Shown here: piece after piece, positions 60,283-64,000 of the stretch
Numbering within the stretch: position 1 is the first letter of the stretch
How the letters are laid out: every line of letters starts with the position of its first letter
Origin: Streptomyces sp. NBC_00285
GTDB lineage: Bacteria > Actinomycetota > Actinomycetes > Streptomycetales > Streptomycetaceae
Reading direction: 5' to 3'
Length of the DNA: 64,000 nucleotides
Assembly: GCF_036174265.1 (NCBI RefSeq)
Contig: NZ_CP108055.1
Coordinates: 1,364,001-1,428,000, forward strand
Made by a program: the position numbers and the translations under genes
The notes under the pieces: model-generated
What the model saw: only the letters and a program-made list of their open reading frames with translations
Told to the model about the DNA's origin: nothing
Database searches by the model: none

Positions 60283-60283
60283 C

Positions 60284-61948
60284 ATGACCTTCATGGCCTC
60301 CACACCCGCGTCCGGACAGTCCGCCACCCACGCCGTCATCAATCAGCCGCCTCCCCTCGCTCCGTACGACGCCTCCGACGACCCCGTCCTGCTGGAAGGG
60401 CTGCGCCGTGAGGGCGCGGACTGGGCCGAGGAGGGCGTCCGGCGGCTCGGTCTGCGGGCGGCGAGCGCCGAGGCCCAGGAGTGGGCGGATCAGGCCAACC
60501 GGCACGAGCCCGTGCTGCGCACGCACGACCGGTACGGCAACCGTGTCGACGAGGTCGACTTCCACCCGAGCTGGCATCACCTGATGCGGACCGCCGTCGC
60601 CGAGGGGCTGGCCGGCACCCCGTGGGCGGAGGACCGGCCAGGGGCTCATGTCGCCCGTACGGCAGGCGGGTTGGTGTGGGGACACACCGACGCGGGCCAC
60701 GGCTGTCCGACGTCGATGACGTACGCCGCGATACCCGCGCTGCGCAAGGAACCGGAGCTGGCGAAGGTCTACGAACCCCTGCTGACCGGCCGCGAGTACG
60801 ACCCCGCGCTCAGGGTGCCGGCAGGCAAGCGCGGCCTGCTGGCGGGCATGGGGATGACCGAGAAGCAGGGCGGGTCCGACGTCCGGGCGAACACCACGGC
60901 GGCCACACGTACCGCCGAGCCCGGCGTGTACACGCTGCGCGGGCACAAGTGGTTCACGTCGGCGCCGATGTGCGACGTGTTCCTGGTGCTGGCGCAGGCA
61001 CCCGGCGGGCTGTCGTGTTTCCTCGTGCCCCGGATCCTGCCGGACGGCAGCCGCAACACCTTCCGCATCCAGCGCCTCAAGGACAAGCTCGGCAACCGGT
61101 CGAACGCCTCCTCCGAGCCCGAGTTCGACGGCACCGTGGCCTGGCTGGTGGGTCCCGAGGGCCAGGGCGTCAAGACGATCATCGAGATGGTCAACTGCAC
61201 CCGGCTGGACTGCGTGATGATGTCGGCGACCCTGATGCGCAGGACCCTCGTCGAGGCGGGGCACCACGTCCGGCACCGCAGCGCGTTCGGCGCCCGGCTG
61301 CTGGACCAGCCGCTGATGCGCAACGTCCTGGCCGATCTCGCCCTGGAGTCCGAGGCCGCCACCACACTGACGCTACGGCTGGCGGGCGCCGCCGACCGTG
61401 CCGTGCGCGGGGACGCCGGGGAGCAGGCGTTCCGCCGTATCGCCACCGCGGTCGGCAAGTACTGGGTCACCAAGCGAGGGCCGGCCTTCACAGCGGAGGC
61501 CCTCGAATGCCTCGGCGGCAACGGCTACGTCGAGGACTCGGGCATGCCCCGGCACTACCGGGAGGCACCGCTGCTGTCGATCTGGGAGGGGTCGGGGAAC
61601 GTCAACGCCCTGGACGTCCTGCGGGCGTTGCGCCGCGATCCGGACACCTCGCAGGCCCTGTTCGGCGAACTCGCCCTAGCGCAGGGGGCGGACACGCACC
61701 TGGACGCGGCCGTCGCCCGGCTCAAGGACCTGCTGGCCACGACGTCCGAAGCGGGTGCGCGCCGACTGGTGGAGCACATGGCCCTGACGCTCCAGGCCTC
61801 CCTCCTCGTCCGGCACGCCCCGTCCGCGGTCGCCGACGCCTTCTGTGCGACGCGGCTCGGCGGTGACTGGGGGCACTCCTTCGGCACGCTGCCCGATGCC
61901 GTGGACGTGGACGCGGTCCTCGGGAGGGCGCTGCCCAGCGCCGACTGA
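60284..61948 (+). CDS. AidB-like acyl-CoA dehydrogenase
   Basis: 554 residues from ATG at 60284 (a second ATG at 60293). The N-terminal helical part is longer than in ordinary dehydrogenases, with HPSWHHLMRTAVAEGLAG as in AidB. The flavin/substrate region has GMGMTEKQGGSDVRANTTAA and YTLRGHKWFTSAPMCDVFLV; the C-terminus has ALECLGGNGYVEDSGMPRHY and REAPLLSIWEGSGNVNALDV, the AidB/isovaleryl-CoA-dehydrogenase-like signatures with FAD contacts. Role either in acyl-CoA oxidation or alkylation response; the PaaX neighbour favours catabolism. The frame open upstream to 59459 is antisense to PaaX and not real. Confidence 0.9.
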   Translation: MTFMASTPASGQSATHAVINQPPPLAPYDASDDPVLLEGLRREGADWAEEGVRRLGLRAASAEAQEWADQANRHEPVLRTHDRYGNRVDEVDFHPSWHHLMRTAVAEGLAGTPWAEDRPGAHVARTAGGLVWGHTDAGHGCPTSMTYAAIPALRKEPELAKVYEPLLTGREYDPALRVPAGKRGLLAGMGMTEKQGGSDVRANTTAATRTAEPGVYTLRGHKWFTSAPMCDVFLVLAQAPGGLSCFLVPRILPDGSRNTFRIQRLKDKLGNRSNASSEPEFDGTVAWLVGPEGQGVKTIIEMVNCTRLDCVMMSATLMRRTLVEAGHHVRHRSAFGARLLDQPLMRNVLADLALESEAATTLTLRLAGAADRAVRGDAGEQAFRRIATAVGKYWVTKRGPAFTAEALECLGGNGYVEDSGMPRHYREAPLLSIWEGSGNVNALDVLRALRRDPDTSQALFGELALAQGADTHLDAAVARLKDLLATTSEAGARRLVEHMALTLQASLLVRHAPSAVADAFCATRLGGDWGHSFGTLPDAVDVDAVLGRALPSAD

Positions 61949-62084
61949 AGCCCCTCCGGGGCCACTTGGCGAAAAGCGGACCACCTCCCTGTCCGGATCG
62001 CTCACAGTCACAGCCTGATTCCGCTTCGTTGTCAGTCCCGTGGTGCAGACTCCGATCAGCTGACACTTCGCCTGGGGAGGACAC
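61949..62084. other. Intergenic before the HEAT-repeat gene
   Basis: 136 bp; no gene. It should hold the promoter of the next gene, and GGGGAGG at its end is the ribosome site. Confidence 0.5.
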
Positions 62085-64000
62085 GTGTTCACGGGGATGG
62101 ACGAGGTCGACTGGGCCTCACTGCGCCATGCGTACGGCAGTGCGGAGGATGTGCCCGGGCTGCTGCGGGGGCTCGCCTCCACGGACCCGGTCGAACGGGA
62201 GACGGCCCTCGACGGGATGTACGGCGCAGTGCACCACCAGGGAGACGTGTACGACTCGACACTGGCCTGCGTTCCCTTCCTGCTCGCGCTCGTGGCGAGC
62301 GGGCAGGTGGCGGACCGGGCCGGCATCGTCGAACTCGTCGTCAGCATCGGGGCGGAGAGCGAGGGGCCCGACAGCGGTGTCGAGAGCGTTCTCTGCACGC
62401 GGGCCCAGGTCGGCGTGCGCGCCGGCGCCGAGGTCTTCGTCCGGCTGACGGGGGACGCCGACCCCTCCGTCCGCCGGGCCGCCCCGGAAGCACTCGTCAG
62501 GTTCCTCGACGAACCGGCCCGGGTGCTCGGCCTGTTGCGTGAGCGCTTCGCGCTGGAGCCGGACGACGAGGTCCTGCTCGCCCTCACCGAGAGCCTGGGC
62601 CTTTTCGTCCGGCGGCATCCCGGGCACGCGGCCGAGGCACTGGAGGTGCTGAAGGCGCGCAGTTCCGCGCCGAACCGCCCCGGGGTACGGCTCACCGCCC
62701 TCGGTCAGCTCGCCGTCTGCGCTCCCGACAAGCTTCCGCCCGACCTCGTGGAGATCGCCGTCGGGCTGCTGAGGGAGCGGTCCGCGCGGCGGCCCACCCG
62801 ACGCGACGGTGCCGACTGCCCCCACTCCGACACGCTCGTGGGCCGGCTGCGGCGGCTGCGGCCCTCGGACGAGGAGGGCTCGCAGTTGCTGCGGACCCTG
62901 CACCGCGGGCTCGGTCACCGGATCGACACGCGCAAGGCCCTTCTCCAGGGGCAGTTGACCAGTCCGGACGCCGTCGACCGGTGCAACGCCGTATGGATGT
63001 CGGCGGGGCTCTTCGGTGAGTGGCGCGCCGACTGGGCCCAGCCCATCGCCCTCATCGGCGCCCAACTGGACTCCGAGGACGGCAGGTTGCGCGACGCCGC
63101 GGTGTCCGTCCTGGTGGATCTCTTCAGCCTGGCCGCTCCCGCCGCCGACGACCTGGCGGCCCTGGTGACCTCCCGGCCCGACCTGTGGGTGCGACGGTGG
63201 GAGCACGGGGCACCGACACTGGGGGATCCGCTCAAAGCCCTCGCCAGGAGCGGGGATCCCCGCGCCACGCCGGTCCTGTCCGAGGTGCTGGCCGGACGGA
63301 TCGTCCCCGCCGACCTGGGGTTGGTGATCGGCCATCTCGGCTCGGCCGGGGCCCCGCTCGCGCCGGAGCTGCGTCGCAGGCTGGAACAGATTCCGCCGGA
63401 CTCCCCCAGGATCTACGAACGCGCTGTACCGCTGATGTCGGCCCTCACCGCGCTGGGCGACGAGGGAGCCGTACCGGGTGTGCTGCGGCTCCTACGGGAG
63501 ATGCCGGCTGGGCTGCGGCTGCGGGACACCGTGGTGGAGCCGGCGCTCCAGGCGCTCGGCACGTTCGGGGCCGCGGAGGCGTCCGAGGTCATACCGGTAC
63601 TGCGTGAGCTGCTGGAGACGGAGCATGCGGCCGCTGCCGCCGGAGCGCTGTGGTCCGTGGAGGGGGACGTGACGGCCGTACTGCCCGTGCTGATCGGCGA
63701 GTTGACGCAGGGACCGCGTCGGCAACAGGCCGCTGCGGAGCTTCTGGCACGGCTCGGGCCGGCGGCGGGCCCGGCACTGCCGGGCCTGCGGCGGATGCTT
63801 CGGACTGGGGAGCCGTGGGCACGGGTGTCCGCCGCGAGTGCGGTGTGGCGGATCGGCGGGGACGAGGACCTGGCCGCACCGGTTCTGCGAGCCGCGTGGA
63901 CGGAGAATCCGTCCACGCGCCGGACCGTCACCGCCTGCCTTGCCGCCCTGGGTCCTGCCGGTGCTCCACTTCACGATCTTCTGCGTGCGGAGCTGGCCGC
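62085..64000 (+). CDS. HEAT-repeat protein, partial at window end
   Basis: GTG at 62085 behind GGGGAGG opens FTGMDEVDWASLRHAYGSAE, and the frame stays open for 638 codons to the end. Repeated two-helix units are visible throughout: DPSVRRAAPEALVRFLDEPA, DGRLRDAAVSVLVDLFSLAA, PRRQQAAAELLARLGPAAGP and EPWARVSAASAVWRIGGDED. The early part (STDPVERETALDGMYGAVHH, YDSTLACVPFLLALVASG) matches a Streptomyces family of HEAT proteins with an HQG-VYDST motif. Likely a protein-protein scaffold in the cytoplasm; the partner is unknown. The C-terminus is beyond the window. Confidence 0.85.
   Translation, partial: MFTGMDEVDWASLRHAYGSAEDVPGLLRGLASTDPVERETALDGMYGAVHHQGDVYDSTLACVPFLLALVASGQVADRAGIVELVVSIGAESEGPDSGVESVLCTRAQVGVRAGAEVFVRLTGDADPSVRRAAPEALVRFLDEPARVLGLLRERFALEPDDEVLLALTESLGLFVRRHPGHAAEALEVLKARSSAPNRPGVRLTALGQLAVCAPDKLPPDLVEIAVGLLRERSARRPTRRDGADCPHSDTLVGRLRRLRPSDEEGSQLLRTLHRGLGHRIDTRKALLQGQLTSPDAVDRCNAVWMSAGLFGEWRADWAQPIALIGAQLDSEDGRLRDAAVSVLVDLFSLAAPAADDLAALVTSRPDLWVRRWEHGAPTLGDPLKALARSGDPRATPVLSEVLAGRIVPADLGLVIGHLGSAGAPLAPELRRRLEQIPPDSPRIYERAVPLMSALTALGDEGAVPGVLRLLREMPAGLRLRDTVVEPALQALGTFGAAEASEVIPVLRELLETEHAAAAAGALWSVEGDVTAVLPVLIGELTQGPRRQQAAAELLARLGPAAGPALPGLRRMLRTGEPWARVSAASAVWRIGGDEDLAAPVLRAAWTENPSTRRTVTACLAALGPAGAPLHDLLRAELA

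Noticed and set aside
59459..60283. 5' extension of the acyl-CoA dehydrogenase frame
   Set aside because: Lies antisense to PaaX; homology begins only after the ATG at 60284/60293.
62118..63335. 405-codon minus-strand frame
   Set aside because: Antisense to the HEAT-repeat protein, which has a good GTG start and repeating helical units.
1..64000. tRNA genes as integration sites
   Set aside because: I looked for cloverleaf-type and GTTCRANYC sequences around the integrase and replication remnants and saw none convincing.

Overview
The window looks like an accessory, arm-type region of a high-GC actinomycete, almost certainly a Streptomyces. Evidence for this is the strong third-position GC, the GTG and TTG starts behind GGAGG-type ribosome sites, and the gene families present: a SnoaL-tailed sigma factor, PucR, PaaX, an NHLM export system, a Cml-type chloramphenicol exporter, and debris of a Streptomyces replicative element. 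It is very rich in insertion sequences. I can recognise IS110, IS256, IS3, IS5, IS481, IS630, IS701, IS1380 and ISAzo13-type sequences, most of them broken. No rRNA, tRNA or CRISPR array was seen.

Layout. 1-4.2 kb is scrap: an O-methyltransferase, an ArsR-like regulator, a tyrosine recombinase, and repeat R1 interrupted by an intact IS1380-family element. 4.3-6.1 kb is a sigma-factor operon. 6.5-11.3 kb holds a 1349-residue secreted lysozyme-like/SGNH protein with a coupled small membrane protein. 11.4-16.4 kb contains pseudogenes, an ECF sigma factor with a coupled membrane protein, more transposase scraps, and a lipoprotein coupled to a secreted peptidase-inhibitor I36-type protein. 16.5-23 kb is a replication-protein remnant, a palindromic two-tailed element, R1 copy B, an intact IS110-family transposase and a complete IS701-type element with 135-bp terminal repeats. 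23.6-24.9 kb is a Cml-like exporter. 24.9-27.4 kb is broken IS481 and IS630 around a plasmid-type membrane protein.

27.4-35.5 kb is the most interesting part. It is a compact cluster with three different double-glycine precursor peptides, a DUF1360 membrane protein, a possible coupled small ORF, and a complete NHLM-type export machine: a membrane fusion protein, a C39-peptidase ABC transporter and a second ABC transporter. No recognisable modification enzyme is present. Upstream lie an 18-bp palindrome and direct repeats of its half-site. A perfect 24-bp hairpin separates the first precursor from the rest. A 956-residue LuxR/LAL regulator follows after a band of IS fragments and may be the cluster regulator.

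40-47.7 kb is a catabolic region: a PucR regulator between two fragments of an alkyl-sulfatase-like gene, an MFS importer, a MarR regulator with a clear operator, a carotenoid/lignostilbene oxygenase, a MaoC-like dehydratase and a flavin-dependent oxidoreductase. 48.3-57.2 kb has a divergent TrpC paralogue, MmgE/PrpD, a P450 with its ferredoxin, an SDR, remnants of a meta-cleavage-type aldolase and a crotonase, and a TetR gene divergent from an amidohydrolase with two palindromic operators between them. An IS256 element then clips the amidohydrolase 3' end. Identical 197-bp MITEs sit at the equivalent position in both of its terminal repeats. 59-64 kb has R1 copy C, PaaX divergent from an AidB-like acyl-CoA dehydrogenase, and a HEAT-repeat protein that leaves the window.
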